In this document: piece after piece, positions 35,447-45,125 of the stretch | Layout: every line of letters begins with the position of its first letter | Position numbering within the stretch: position 1 is the first letter of the stretch | Assembly (NCBI GenBank): GCA_903848645.1 | Contig: CAINGU010000086.1 | Span: 38,999 to 102,998 of the forward strand | Direction of reading: 5' to 3' | Length of the DNA: 64,000 nucleotides | Source of the DNA: an uncultured cyanobacterium | GTDB lineage: Bacteria; Cyanobacteriota; Cyanobacteriia; Cyanobacteriales; Nostocaceae | Position numbers and translations under genes: made by a program | Notes under the pieces: generated by a model | Told to the model about the DNA's origin: nothing | Seen by the model: the letters and a program-made list of their open reading frames with translations, nothing else | The model's database searches: none

Positions 35447-35523
35447 AGGAGTGCCTTTACCGTTTGGCTATCCCCCGGTTTAAATAAGTCGAGGGAGTAG
35501 GAATCGAACCTACAAATTCTCCT
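35447..35523 (-). tRNA. tRNA-like unit 1 with permuted halves (3' half before 5' half)
   Basis: On the minus strand: the 3' half (35523-35489) holds AGGAG, a 5-nt variable loop, T-arm GTAGG-TTCGATT-CCTAC, acceptor strand TCCCTCG and discriminator A. An 11-nt spacer (35488-35478) follows, then the 5' half (35477-35447): acceptor strand CGGGGGA, TA, D-arm GCC...GGC with an ACGGTAA-type loop, A, and CTCCT. The acceptor strands pair over seven positions (one G-U), and CTCCT pairs perfectly with AGGAG. No 5' half lies upstream of the 3' half. The anticodon loop cannot be read because the gene is open there; flanking bases give no U33. CCA is not encoded. Confidence 0.55.
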
Positions 35524-36483
35524 ATTGGTTATCATACCCGTGATTTAATAGCAGCAGCAGAATTAGGAAAGATAAATACACTATTTTGTTTAGGAGGAAA
35601 TTTGTATGCAGCTAACCCGGATTTACACCAAGCAAAACAGGCATTATCACAAATTGAAACTATTTTTTATGTAGCAACAAAACCGAATTTAGGACATTTT
35701 CACGGATTAGCAAAACAGCAAACTTTAATATTACCTGTTTTTAATCGGTTTGAAAATCCCCATCAAACCACAACTGAATCAGGTAATAATTTTGTGAGGT
35801 TAAATGATGCAGGTAAAAGTCATTTACAACCCCATAATTCTGATTTGATTTCTGAAGTAGAATTAATTACAGAAATTGCCCATCGTTTACATGATGAAAA
35901 TCCAATTAATTGGCGTAAATTACAAGATACTGTTTATGTCAGAGAATTAATTGCTAAAACTATTCCTGGTTATGAAAAAATTAGTACAATTGATAAAACC
36001 AAAGAAGAATTTACTATTGCAGGGCGGATTTTTGAAGAACCGAAATTTCCCACATCTGATGGTAAAGCGCGGATGTTTGTCACACCTTTACCGCAATTCG
36101 CTTTACCGAATAAATCAGCTTTTGGTGTTCAGGAAAATCAATCAGGAATTATCGTGATATTGGGAACAGGACGCAGTTATGGTCAACATAATACGGTAGT
36201 TTATCGCAGTGAAGATAAATATCGCAATATGCCTCATCGTCATTGTATATTAATGAATATTTTGGATATCAAAAAAGCAGGATTTCAGGAACATCAACGA
36301 GTTACAGTTAAAGGAAATGCGGGGGAATTAGAGAATATTGAAATTATTGGTGGTGCAATTCGTGAAAGTGTAGCTTTCATATTTTATCCTGAAGCTAATG
36401 TTTTATTTAAGGCAAAAATTGATCCAAAAAGTGGGACACCTGCTTATAAAAGAGTTCCGATTTTTGTTTATAGTAAAACATGA
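35524..36483 (+). pseudogene. C-terminal fragment of a molybdopterin oxidoreductase (formate dehydrogenase-like)
   Basis: The readable frame begins at the tRNA-like junction with IGYHTRDLIAAAELG and LFCLGGNLYAANPDL, a segment from the interior of FdhF-type molybdopterin oxidoreductases, and runs about 319 codons to a normal C-terminus. The C-terminal molybdopterin-binding domain is visible (GTGRSYGQHNTVVYRSEDKY, VTVKGNAGELENI). The N-terminal part with the iron-sulfur site and most of the catalytic domain is absent, and no start codon with a ribosome site exists at the break (the frame is closed at 35485-35487). It is a decapitated gene, probably non-functional. Confidence 0.8.
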
Positions 36484-36489
36484 TATCTC

Positions 36490-36690
36490 TTTCCCAGTCT
36501 GGAGACTGGGAATGCAATTAGGAGTCTCTGACTCCACTTTATAAAGAAGGCAGAGCCTTTTAAAATTCATTCCCATACTCTGTATGGGAACGAGAAAACG
36601 AGGAAAATTTATTCTCGAAATAGAATAATTAAAATAGTCGGTTTTAACCGACTTTAGCTTTTAGACAGGGAATAAACTCCCTGGCTTCTG
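36490..36690. repeat. cluster of small palindromes
   Basis: Successive inverted repeats: CCAGTCTGGAGACTGG (about 36494-36509), TTCCCATACTCTGTATGGGAA (about 36572-36592, written as arms TTCCCATAC/GTATGGGAA) and AGTCGGTTTTAACCGACT (about 36637-36654). These resemble the dispersed palindromes common in cyanobacterial intergenic DNA; no coding content. Confidence 0.6.
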
Positions 36691-36702
36691 GCTTCTGAGA
36701 TA

Positions 36703-38877
36703 TTAATCATTATCCCCAATATCCCGCTTAGGCGGACGCTTATAGGTAAAAGTAAAACTCTCCCCACTAGCAATCACCTTACGCATTTCCTCATACATAG
36801 GATAACTACCCACACCGCTTAAATTCGCCCAACCTCGCGCCCTGGTTAAAGCCACAAATAACTGGTTGCGGAAATTCACATCACTTTCATTCCGTGCCAC
36901 ATTATCAAAACCCACTACATAAACTATATCCGCTTCATGTCCCTTAGCGCGAGTGATTCGTGATACAGTCACACCACCATCACACCAAAATTTATCAGGA
37001 TCATTATTTGGGTATTGGGGAGCTAAATCATTTAACTTCAAAGCCGTAGGAATATAAACATCAATGTCGGATTCCATTAAGTAACTGGCAACATAGGTTT
37101 CTAATTCCATTGCTTCATAAGCTGAACCTAAAACTAATACCAAAATATCCCGACTGGGGTTAAGTCCGTCATGGACAATATTGTACATTATCTTCTCAGA
37201 TAAAGCCGTCATTTCTGCTTCACGAGAACTATAAGTTTCAAATTCTAAAACAGGTTTTCCCCAAAGTTCAGGAATGGGATTTGGTGAAAATTGCGGTTGT
37301 CTTTCTACTGTTATTGGTTTACCAACTCGGCGAAAATCTCCTTTAACTTCATAACCTATTCTTTGCCAATCTTCCTTATTTGTAATTCCTGTTAACATCC
37401 CTTCCGGACGTAACAAACCCATACCAATAGCATGAGCCGAGGTGAGAATTGGTCCAGGAGTCCGATAGCAACGTTTCATGACTTCAGAGCGTCTGATTCC
37501 TCCAGGATATTGAGGTTGTTTACTTAATAAATTACTGAATTGTTCACCAAATATTTCCTTAGCTTTGGGTACTACTAAATTATCTAAACTTTGCGCTTCA
37601 TCATAAGCCCAAATCAAGCGTCTTTCTTCTGGCTTGTCTACATTTACAGGTCGTAAAGATTGATAAGCTAACCAATAAATAGCTTGTTTATCTTCATATT
37701 TTAAATCATCTTCTGCTACTAAATCTTGACCTTCATCAATTAAGATGGCATCAAACATTGGTTCAATGGTAATTTCTTCCAAGAGCCGTTTACTTAAATC
37801 TATTAAACCTCGATTTGGCTGTCTTTCATTAGTATTTTGTACAGTTCCCGGTCTTTTACCATGATATTCGCAAATAGTTCTATATAAACCAGGTTGTTCT
37901 TTCGCTCCCCAAGCATGAAATACTTGTAATTTGAAGTTATTTTTCGGATCATAGTGCATTTCACCACAACTAAAACGCCGTATCCATTGGTCTAGTAACC
38001 TAATCATTAAATCATAAAGAGAACGGGTAAAAAATACTAAAGCAATATCCCAGTCGGGGTGTTTCAGGTGCATATGTGCGGCTTTTTGACACAGTAAAAC
38101 GGTTTTTCCTGAACCAGCAATACCGCGAATTCGTTGGGGACCTGGGGGAATTTCTTTACCAATATGTTCTTGTTGTAAATCAATTTCGTAAAGTCTTTCT
38201 CGTAAACTATCAATGACACTAGAACGGGTTTTTCCAGTGGTATTAACTTGATTCCGGGGCGGTTTACGCAATACAGGTGTCCCGCCAATTACTGATAGCA
38301 ATAATTCCCAATCTTTATCTTCTAAATCTGCTCCAGGAATGACAATATTAGCTTCTTGAATTCGTTCAATTAAACCAACTTTTCCTAATTGGTCTTGAAA
38401 TATAATTGGTGGACAATCAGGTAAGTTATCAAAGCCTTTTTGTTGCCATTGTTCGGCGGTAATTTGCGGCAATGCAACTATGGCTTTACCGTTAACTTTC
38501 CGCCAAAGTGCAGTTTCTCTATCACTATATGATATTAATGCTCGCAGTTGGTGTTCTGCTTGTTGGTAGGGATTTGTTTCTGTGGTATCGCTATTTTGTA
38601 ATTGCCATTGTTGACCATTAATAGCTGTAATTTGGTCAATATTTAGGGATTTGATTTCAATTACAATTACACCAAATTCTCTATCAACTATTAAAATATC
38701 TGGCTCTTTTCTAATTTCTCCAACTTTGGAAAAAATGGGATAACGCCAATATCCAATGCAGTTTCTATCAGCAAAGGCACTCCGAAAAGCGTCCCAAACT
38801 TTCTGTTCTCCATCTTGATTTTTGATTGCTTCGGTGGTGATAAACTTGCTACCCTGTTCTTCTATACCTACAGCCAT
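36703..38877 (-). CDS. NERD-domain superfamily I helicase
   Basis: A 724-residue protein. The N-terminal NERD (nuclease-related) domain covers about 20-110: KEPDILIVDREFG then VIVIEIKSLN gives the D...ExK nuclease pattern. The UvrD/Rep-type helicase follows: Walker A GIAGSGKTVLL near 254, Walker B DAILIDEGQD near 392, motif RCYRTPGPIL, and the C-terminal motifs VSRITRAKGHEADIVYVVG and FVALTRARGWANLSG. It probably cleaves and unwinds DNA in repair or in defence against foreign DNA; NERD-helicases occur in both contexts. It is monocistronic, beside repeat-rich DNA and the damaged oxidoreductase gene. Confidence 0.9.
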   Translation of the reverse strand: MAVGIEEQGSKFITTEAIKNQDGEQKVWDAFRSAFADRNCIGYWRYPIFSKVGEIRKEPDILIVDREFGVIVIEIKSLNIDQITAINGQQWQLQNSDTTETNPYQQAEHQLRALISYSDRETALWRKVNGKAIVALPQITAEQWQQKGFDNLPDCPPIIFQDQLGKVGLIERIQEANIVIPGADLEDKDWELLLSVIGGTPVLRKPPRNQVNTTGKTRSSVIDSLRERLYEIDLQQEHIGKEIPPGPQRIRGIAGSGKTVLLCQKAAHMHLKHPDWDIALVFFTRSLYDLMIRLLDQWIRRFSCGEMHYDPKNNFKLQVFHAWGAKEQPGLYRTICEYHGKRPGTVQNTNERQPNRGLIDLSKRLLEEITIEPMFDAILIDEGQDLVAEDDLKYEDKQAIYWLAYQSLRPVNVDKPEERRLIWAYDEAQSLDNLVVPKAKEIFGEQFSNLLSKQPQYPGGIRRSEVMKRCYRTPGPILTSAHAIGMGLLRPEGMLTGITNKEDWQRIGYEVKGDFRRVGKPITVERQPQFSPNPIPELWGKPVLEFETYSSREAEMTALSEKIMYNIVHDGLNPSRDILVLVLGSAYEAMELETYVASYLMESDIDVYIPTALKLNDLAPQYPNNDPDKFWCDGGVTVSRITRAKGHEADIVYVVGFDNVARNESDVNFRNQLFVALTRARGWANLSGVGSYPMYEEMRKVIASGESFTFTYKRPPKRDIGDND

Positions 38878-39004
38878 TTTTTTTGCTCGCCTAAAATGGT
38901 TACGGGTTTTAAGCTACCATTGCTAATGGGTTGTGAACCAGTGAGAATATACTGATATAGGATTTTAAAGTTGAGAAGATACACTTACGTGTGTTTGCGT
39001 AAGT

Positions 39005-39160
39005 AATTGAAACGAACCGCAGAGGCGCAGAGGACGCAGAGGTGAGAAAGAAGAGATGTGAATACTAATGAAAGTCAAAAATTCCATCTCCCAAACTCTT
39101 ACTCTCTGTGACTCTGCGCTTCTGCGTGTTAGCGCAGCGGGGCGAAGCCTGACAAATTCA
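39005..39160. repeat. imperfect inverted repeat of CGCAGAGG units
   Basis: The left arm contains GCAGAGGCGCAGAGGACGCA (near 39020-39040); the right arm contains CTCTGTGACTCTGCGCTTCTG (near 39102-39122, read as CTCTGTGACTC and TGCGCTTCTG). It lies between the helicase gene and dnaE-N. Such CTCTGCG repeats are dispersed in cyanobacterial genomes. Confidence 0.55.
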
Positions 39161-39165
39161 TACTT

Positions 39166-41793
39166 TTATTCAGCAACACCCACTTGCAATAAATCTAATC
39201 CTTGGCTAAAAATCTCATCAATTGGTAACATTTGTCCTTCTTCAGTCATGAATTTATGGTCTTTTGTGGCGCGAATAATTGCCCCATTTTCTAATAAGTA
39301 TTCATAAACTTCTTGCTGTCCCCGATTATGCCATTGGGCAATTGATTGAGTATAAAGTATGCCATTACTATCAAGGGTATAAACTTTACATTCAATCTGT
39401 TTTTCGACAATTTCCCCAATCTGTAAAAAACCATATTCAACGGTTAAAATTTCTGTGTCATAACTTAAACAATATTCGGCAAACTTCAGCATATCCCCAA
39501 ATAAATGTTCGGCTACTTGGGTTTTTACGCCGTTTTTTGTGGAACCGTCAATAAATTTTTCTTTTTGTTTCTCCATTTCTGATACTTTCTTTTTACCCAT
39601 AGCCCGACGCAGTAAATCAGCTTGTCCTAAGCTATAACCAGCCATATCTTGAGCAATTTTCATAATTTGCTCTTGATAAACCATGATTCCGTAGGTTTCG
39701 TTTAAGATTGGTTCTAAAATTTGAGTATCATATTCGATTTCTTCTCGTCCATGTTTACGATTAATAAATTTAGGAATTAATCCTGCATCTAATGGGCCTG
39801 GGCGATACAGTGCGAGAATGGAAGAAATATCTTCAATATTTGAAGGTTTTAAATCTCGGACTATCTGTTTCATCCCTGAAGATTCTAATTGAAATATTCC
39901 TTCTAAATCACCTGCTTCTAATAGTGAATAAGCTTTAGCAACATCTTTTGGTAAGCTGGTATGATCACCTTTAGCTAATATTTTTTGTGCCTTTCTTTCC
40001 TGTCCTGTAATTTCATCAGGATCAATCCGATAACCTTTACTTTGTTCAATTAAATCAATGGTTTTTTGAATTAGGGTTAAGTTCCGCAAACCCAAAAAGT
40101 CCATTTTTAATAATCCCAATGATTCTAAATCTTCCATGAAATATTGGGTAATTACAGAACCATCATTATTTCGTTGTAGGGGAACAAGTTCATCTAATGG
40201 TTCTGCGGAAATAACTACGCCGGCAGCATGAACACCAAAGGTTTTGTTAGTCCCTTCAATTCGCATGGCCATATCAATCCAGCGCCGTACAGTGGGATCA
40301 TTATCATATTTGGCTTTAAATTCTGGTTCGGGAGTTTCATCGGAAATCATCACTTTCAGTTTTGTGGGTTTACCCCGAACTACAGGAATCATTTTCGCCA
40401 TTTTGTCAGAATCCCCATAGGGAATATCTAATACTCTAGCAACATCTTTTAAAACTGCTTTTGATGTCAGACGGTTAAAAGTAATAATTTGGGCAACTCT
40501 ATCAACACCATATTTTTCAGTTACATAATCAATTACTTGATCTCGTTTATCAATGCAGAAATCTGTATCAATATCCGGCATTGATTTGCGTTCAGGATTG
40601 AGAAATCTTTCAAATAGTAAGCCATGATGTACGGGGTCAATATTCGTAATTTTCATGGCATAAGCTACTAAAGAACCTGCCGCAGAACCCCGTCCTGGAC
40701 CGACAGGAATATTATTATCTCGCGCAAATTTGATGTAGTCCCACACTACTAAAAAGTAGGTGGAAAATCCCATCTGTTGAATCATTTTTAATTCATATTC
40801 CAATCTTTCTTTATAGACTTGATCTACTTCGTTGCGAGATTTGCGTTTTAATCTTTCTAAAAGTCCGTCCCAAGCAACTTCTTCTGCATAGGTATCCGCT
40901 GTATGTCCTGAAGGTATTTGGGGTGTAGGAATTTGGGGATCACCCATGATGTGATAAGGTTCAACTTTATCAGCAATTTCTTCTGTGGTAGCTATGGCTT
41001 CAGCAATGATATCATCGGGTAAATGATCACGAAATAGCTGGTGCATTTCCTCTGATGATTTGAGGTATTCTGTGCCGCTATACCGCATTCTTTTATCTTC
41101 GCTGATGAGTTTACCGGTTTGAATACATAACAAGGCATCATGGGCTTCTACATCAAAACAAGAGATAAAATGGGAGTCATTGGTAGCAATAAATTTAATT
41201 CCTAATTCTCTGGCAATTTTGACGACTTCTACATTCACAATCCGGTCTTCTTGAGAACCATGATCTTGAATTTCTAAATAAAAATCTTCGCCAAATACTT
41301 CTTTATACCATTTGGCAACTTTTCTTGCAGCATCTGGTCTATTACTCAAAATTGCTTGGGGAATTTCTCCACCTAAACAAGCACTGGTGACTATTAAACC
41401 TTCACGATATTGTTTGAGTAAATCTTTGTTAATACAAGGACGGGAAAAAATGCCTTTACCTTGTACTCCTTGAAGATGGGAAATTGTGGTGATTTTAACT
41501 AAGTTTTTATAGCCTTGTGTGTTTTTTGCTAATACGACTTGATGATATTTGGGACGGCGTTCTTGTTTGTCAATCTCTCCGTTGAGGATATACATTTCGT
41601 TGCCAATTATTGGCTTTATAGTCTTACTACGGCAGATTTTAATGAGTTCAACTGCCCCATACATGACACCATGATCTGTGAGGGCAATGGCTTTCATTCC
41701 TAATGCGATCGCTCGATCTACTAATTCTGGTAATTGACTAGCACCATCAAGCAAACTGTAATCACTGTGAATATGTAAAGGAACAAATGACAT
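39166..41793 (-). CDS. dnaE: DNA polymerase III alpha subunit, N-terminal part, with split intein N-half
   Basis: An 875-residue N-terminal part of the replicative polymerase. The PHP domain opens it ([18 protein letters not shown]); the palm follows with [15 protein letters not shown] near 365 and [13 protein letters not shown] near 405. At residue 775 the polymerase breaks after AEY, and the last 101 residues are the N-half of a split intein: [19 protein letters not shown] at the start, then [23 protein letters not shown] and LPIDEIF. It joins in trans with a DnaE-C product that carries the intein C-half and is encoded elsewhere. The first intein residue is Cys (codon 39469-39471). Confidence 0.97.
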   Translation of the reverse strand: MSFVPLHIHSDYSLLDGASQLPELVDRAIALGMKAIALTDHGVMYGAVELIKICRSKTIKPIIGNEMYILNGEIDKQERRPKYHQVVLAKNTQGYKNLVKITTISHLQGVQGKGIFSRPCINKDLLKQYREGLIVTSACLGGEIPQAILSNRPDAARKVAKWYKEVFGEDFYLEIQDHGSQEDRIVNVEVVKIARELGIKFIATNDSHFISCFDVEAHDALLCIQTGKLISEDKRMRYSGTEYLKSSEEMHQLFRDHLPDDIIAEAIATTEEIADKVEPYHIMGDPQIPTPQIPSGHTADTYAEEVAWDGLLERLKRKSRNEVDQVYKERLEYELKMIQQMGFSTYFLVVWDYIKFARDNNIPVGPGRGSAAGSLVAYAMKITNIDPVHHGLLFERFLNPERKSMPDIDTDFCIDKRDQVIDYVTEKYGVDRVAQIITFNRLTSKAVLKDVARVLDIPYGDSDKMAKMIPVVRGKPTKLKVMISDETPEPEFKAKYDNDPTVRRWIDMAMRIEGTNKTFGVHAAGVVISAEPLDELVPLQRNNDGSVITQYFMEDLESLGLLKMDFLGLRNLTLIQKTIDLIEQSKGYRIDPDEITGQERKAQKILAKGDHTSLPKDVAKAYSLLEAGDLEGIFQLESSGMKQIVRDLKPSNIEDISSILALYRPGPLDAGLIPKFINRKHGREEIEYDTQILEPILNETYGIMVYQEQIMKIAQDMAGYSLGQADLLRRAMGKKKVSEMEKQKEKFIDGSTKNGVKTQVAEHLFGDMLKFAEYCLSYDTEILTVEYGFLQIGEIVEKQIECKVYTLDSNGILYTQSIAQWHNRGQQEVYEYLLENGAIIRATKDHKFMTEEGQMLPIDEIFSQGLDLLQVGVAE

Positions 41794-42003
41794 ATTAGTA
41801 TTTAGTAAGGTAAGGGGATTTTAAATTAACAGTTTTTAGTTAATATCTTTGGCTGGGAAGGGAGTAATTAAGCGGGTATGATATAACTTAACATTAATAT
41901 TGGAGCTATTGTAGCTAATTTCATTTTAGGATATATGGTTTTGTAATTAGCCTCATAAGCTGTTTTTACACCACAAATCCTGAAATTTGCTGATAATGCA
42001 AAA

Positions 42004-42027
42004 GGGCGGGCAAGATGCCCACCCCAC
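42004..42027. repeat. REP palindrome type 1, left copy
   Basis: GGGCGGGCAAGATGCCCACC followed by CCAC; an inverted copy lies at 42696-42719. Together they bracket the REP-associated transposase gene. Confidence 0.85.
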
Positions 42028-42052
42028 AAGAGAGAGGATGTAATAATTGAGG

Positions 42053-42523
42053 TTATTCTGGGGTTTGCCACAAGTAAGGGTAATCTTCAGGAGTTGATGA
42101 CAAACCTGCTTCTACAGGGTTTTGTCTGATATATTGCCAATATGCTTGAAACTCTTCTTCATTCCTGACGATTCTGTCATATCGCTCATCTTGCCAAACA
42201 GTTCCTATATGTTTCATCACCTTGGGAATCTGTTTAGCACTATAACCTTTGATACTACTCATAATGTTACTGAGTGACCAATACTCATTTTCTGACTTGA
42301 GTAAAGGCTGCATCAATAAATGTACATGATCTGTCATCACAACAAAGACAAATATCTTATATCTTTGATTATTAAAAAATAGACAACTATTAAAAACTAC
42401 TTCCCTAGCTTCTGGATTAAGTTCTAACTTTTCCCAAGTATTAAAAGTAATAAAATAACTTGCCCCATCTAACTCCCAATGAGGTAATGTTCTGTGGAAA
42501 ATTTTCAACCTTGCTTCTTCCAT
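42053..42523 (-). CDS. REP-associated tyrosine transposase (RAYT), type 1
   Basis: A Y1-type HUH transposase-like protein of about 156 residues, starting at ATG 42523 (MEEARLKIFHRTLPHWELDG); a longer frame to 42580 exists but its extra residues are unlike the family. The HUH motif is VMTDHVHLLMQP, and the catalytic Tyr is in YWQYIRQNPVEAGL near the end. RAYTs nick DNA at REP hairpins. The gene is flanked on both sides by inverted REP palindromes (42004-42027 and 42696-42719), the usual RAYT arrangement. It appears intact. Confidence 0.9.
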   Translation of the reverse strand: MEEARLKIFHRTLPHWELDGASYFITFNTWEKLELNPEAREVVFNSCLFFNNQRYKIFVFVVMTDHVHLLMQPLLKSENEYWSLSNIMSSIKGYSAKQIPKVMKHIGTVWQDERYDRIVRNEEEFQAYWQYIRQNPVEAGLSSTPEDYPYLWQTPE

Positions 42524-42550
42524 AACAGAAAAATATTTTCTAGGTTTATT

Positions 42551-42620
42551 GTGGGGTAGGCATACTATGGCTAACGCCACGCTACACTATCGACAAGCTC
42601 AGTACAAGTCTTGCCTGCCC
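42551..42620. repeat. REP palindrome type 1, interrupted
   Basis: GTGGGGTAGGCATAC (42551-42565) and CTTGCCTGCCC (42610-42620) are the two arms of a REP-like palindrome but are separated by about 44 nt containing GGCTAACGCCACGCTACACT and a GACAAGCTCAGTACAAG tail. It looks like a REP copy split by another small repeat. Confidence 0.5.
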
Positions 42621-42695
42621 TATCTTTATATTTCCCATTCTCCAAACAGAAAATTACATTATTTTCGATCTTTCCTTGTAATTTATATATCTCTT

Positions 42696-42719
42696 GTGGG
42701 GTGGGCATCCTGCCCGCCC
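42696..42719. repeat. REP palindrome type 1, right copy
   Basis: GTGGGGTGGGCATCCTGCCC followed by GCCC. It is inverted relative to the copy at 42004-42027, with one base change in the centre. Confidence 0.85.
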
Positions 42720-42721
42720 AT

Positions 42722-42756
42722 TAAAAAAATCCCCCACCTCACGGCAGGGGATTTTT
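42722..42756 (-). terminator. rho-independent terminator of psaAB
   Basis: On the minus strand AAAAATCCCC pairs with GGGGATTTTT across an 11-nt loop, and the hairpin ends in a T run. It lies 25 bp past the psaB stop. Confidence 0.85.
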
Positions 42757-42781
42757 AATTACTTACAACCAGTAGTTAGGA

Positions 42782-45013
42782 TCAACCGAACTTACCAGCA
42801 GTAGAGGCAATGAGGAACGCTGCGTAGGTGACGATGTAGCCAACAGTGAAGTGAGCTAAACCAACCACACGAGCTTGAACAATGGATAGAGCAACGGGCT
42901 TATCCTTCCAGCGAACCAAGTTAGCTAAAGGAGTACGTTCGTGCGCCCAAACCAAGGTTTCAATTAACTCTTGCCAGTAACCTCTCCAAGAGATGAGGAA
43001 CATGAAACCAGTAGCCCAAACAAGGTGTCCAAAGAGGAACATCCAAGCCCAAACAGACAAGTTATTCATGCCGTAGGGGTTGTAACCGTTAATCAACTGA
43101 GCAGAGTTAGCCCAGAGGTAGTCACGGAACCAGCCCATTAGGTAGGTAGAGTTTTCGTTGAACTGAGCAACGTTACCTTGCCAAATACCTAGATGTTTCC
43201 AGTGCCAGTAGAAGGTTACCCAACCAATGGTGTTCAACATCCAGAACATAGACAGGTAGAAAGAGTCCCATGCGGAGATATCGCAAGTACCACCACGGCC
43301 TGGACCATCGCAGGGGAACGCATAACCGAAGTCCTTTTTATCGGGCATCAGTTTAGAACCACGAGCATCCAAAGCACCCTTAACGAGTACCAAGGTGGTG
43401 GTGTGGATAGCCAAAGCGAAAGCGTGGTGAACCAAAAAATCGCCAGGGCCGATGGTCAAGAACAAGGAATTTGTTCCAGAGTTGATAGCTTCTAACCAGC
43501 CAGACAACCAAACGTTACCAGCATTGGGGTAAGCGGTGTAAGCAATACTGTCGGGGTTAGACAACAGTACATTCAAGCCATACAGAGCTTTACCTTGAGC
43601 AGCTTGGATGAATTGAGCAAATACTGGCTCAATCAAAATTTGTTTTTCAGGAGTACCGAACGCAACAACTACGTCGTTGTGAACATATAAACCCAGGGTG
43701 TGGAAACCCAAGAAGAGAGATACCCAGCTAAGGTGGGAGATGATCGCTTCTTTGTGTTGTAACATCCGGTCAAGGACGTTACCTTTGTTTTGTTCGGGGT
43801 CGTAGTCGCGAACCCAGAAGATTGCTGCGTGAGCAAAAGCACCAACCATCAAGAAACCAGCGATATACTGGTGGTGAGTGTACAATGCTGCCTGTGTGGT
43901 GTAATCCTTAGCGATAAACGCATAAGGAGGCAGAGCGTACATATGCTGCGCTACCAAGGAACAGATAGTTCCTAAAGATGCCAAAGCTAATGACAACTGG
44001 AAGTGCAGGGAGTTGTTGATGGTGTCGTAAAGACCTTGGTGGGGCAGGTTGAACTGACCTTCGCTCTTGCTACCGGGAATTAAACCGGATTTGGAGTTCA
44101 GCATTTCTTTGATACTGTGACCAATTCCGAAGTTAGTCCGGTACATATGACCAGCGATGATAAACAAAACTGCGATCGCCAAGTGGTGGTGAGCCATGTC
44201 AGTCAACCACAAGGATTCTGTTTGGGGGTGGAAACCGCCCAAGAAGGTGAGAATCGCAGTCCCAGCACCAGTGGAAGTACCAAATAACTGGCCAGCGGTG
44301 TCAGGGTTTTGAGCGTAAACGCCCCAGTTACCTGTGAAGAAAGGAGTTAAACCTTCTGGATGGGGAGCTACAGTCAAGAAGTTATCCCAACCCACGTGGA
44401 TACCACGGGATTCAGGAATAGCAACGTGAACCAAGTGACCTGCCCAAGCGAGAGAGCTTACACCGAACAAACCAGCTAGGTGGTGGTTAAGGCGGGGTTC
44501 AGCACTCTTGAACCAAGAGAGGCTAGGACGGAACTTGGGTTGTAAATGTAACCAGCCAGCAAACAGGAACAATGCTGCCAACAAGAGCAAACCAACAGAA
44601 CCAGTATATAGTTCGGTGTTTGTCCGCATCCCGATGGTGTACCACCAGTGATAAACACCGGAGTAAGCAATGTTTACAGGGTTGCTTGCACCACCTTGGG
44701 TGAAAGCGTCAATTGCGGGTTGACCGAAGTGAGGGTCCCAAATTGCATGGGCAATGGGACGGACGTGCAGGGGATCTTTAATCCACTGTTCAAAGTTACC
44801 TTGCCAGGCCACGTGGAACAGGAGGCTGGATGCCCACAGGAAGATGATTGCCAAGTGGCCGAAGTGAGTAGCGAAAATCTTTTGGTAAAGACCTTCCTCT
44901 GTAATGCCATCGTGACTTTCAAAGTCGTTGCCTGTAGCGATCGCATACCAAATCCGACGAGTAGTCGGGTCCTGTGCGAGATCCTGGCTAAATTTTGGAA
45001 ATTTTGTTGCCAT
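42782..45013 (-). CDS. psaB: photosystem I P700 apoprotein A2
   Basis: A 743-residue thylakoid membrane protein, one half of the photosystem I reaction-centre core. It binds P700, antenna chlorophylls and, with PsaA, the FX iron-sulfur cluster through [18 protein letters not shown] (near 558-575). The N-terminus [20 protein letters not shown] is typical. About 11 membrane helices rich in His ligands are visible. It follows psaA by 112 bp, with a TTTTAGATTTTGGATT-type repeat in the gap. Confidence 0.99.
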   Translation of the reverse strand: MATKFPKFSQDLAQDPTTRRIWYAIATGNDFESHDGITEEGLYQKIFATHFGHLAIIFLWASSLLFHVAWQGNFEQWIKDPLHVRPIAHAIWDPHFGQPAIDAFTQGGASNPVNIAYSGVYHWWYTIGMRTNTELYTGSVGLLLLAALFLFAGWLHLQPKFRPSLSWFKSAEPRLNHHLAGLFGVSSLAWAGHLVHVAIPESRGIHVGWDNFLTVAPHPEGLTPFFTGNWGVYAQNPDTAGQLFGTSTGAGTAILTFLGGFHPQTESLWLTDMAHHHLAIAVLFIIAGHMYRTNFGIGHSIKEMLNSKSGLIPGSKSEGQFNLPHQGLYDTINNSLHFQLSLALASLGTICSLVAQHMYALPPYAFIAKDYTTQAALYTHHQYIAGFLMVGAFAHAAIFWVRDYDPEQNKGNVLDRMLQHKEAIISHLSWVSLFLGFHTLGLYVHNDVVVAFGTPEKQILIEPVFAQFIQAAQGKALYGLNVLLSNPDSIAYTAYPNAGNVWLSGWLEAINSGTNSLFLTIGPGDFLVHHAFALAIHTTTLVLVKGALDARGSKLMPDKKDFGYAFPCDGPGRGGTCDISAWDSFYLSMFWMLNTIGWVTFYWHWKHLGIWQGNVAQFNENSTYLMGWFRDYLWANSAQLINGYNPYGMNNLSVWAWMFLFGHLVWATGFMFLISWRGYWQELIETLVWAHERTPLANLVRWKDKPVALSIVQARVVGLAHFTVGYIVTYAAFLIASTAGKFG

Positions 45014-45125
45014 AGGTGTGATATGTCCTCTGACCTTTAGCCATTATTTGTCAGCAAAATTTTAGATTTTAGATTCTGGATTTTGGATTAAATCTCAAAT
45101 CCAAAACCCAAAATTCCACTGATTT

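Noticed and set aside
35323..35477. A single tRNA with a 92-nt intron (the two halves on either side of the linker)
   Set aside because: The acceptor strands CGGGGGA and TCGGGGA do not pair, while each pairs perfectly with the half on its other side; the linker is too short for a group I intron.
35282..35523. A permuted tmRNA gene
   Set aside because: Both units have a normal D-stem and anticodon-stem strands, and no tag-peptide frame or pseudoknot-rich region is visible.
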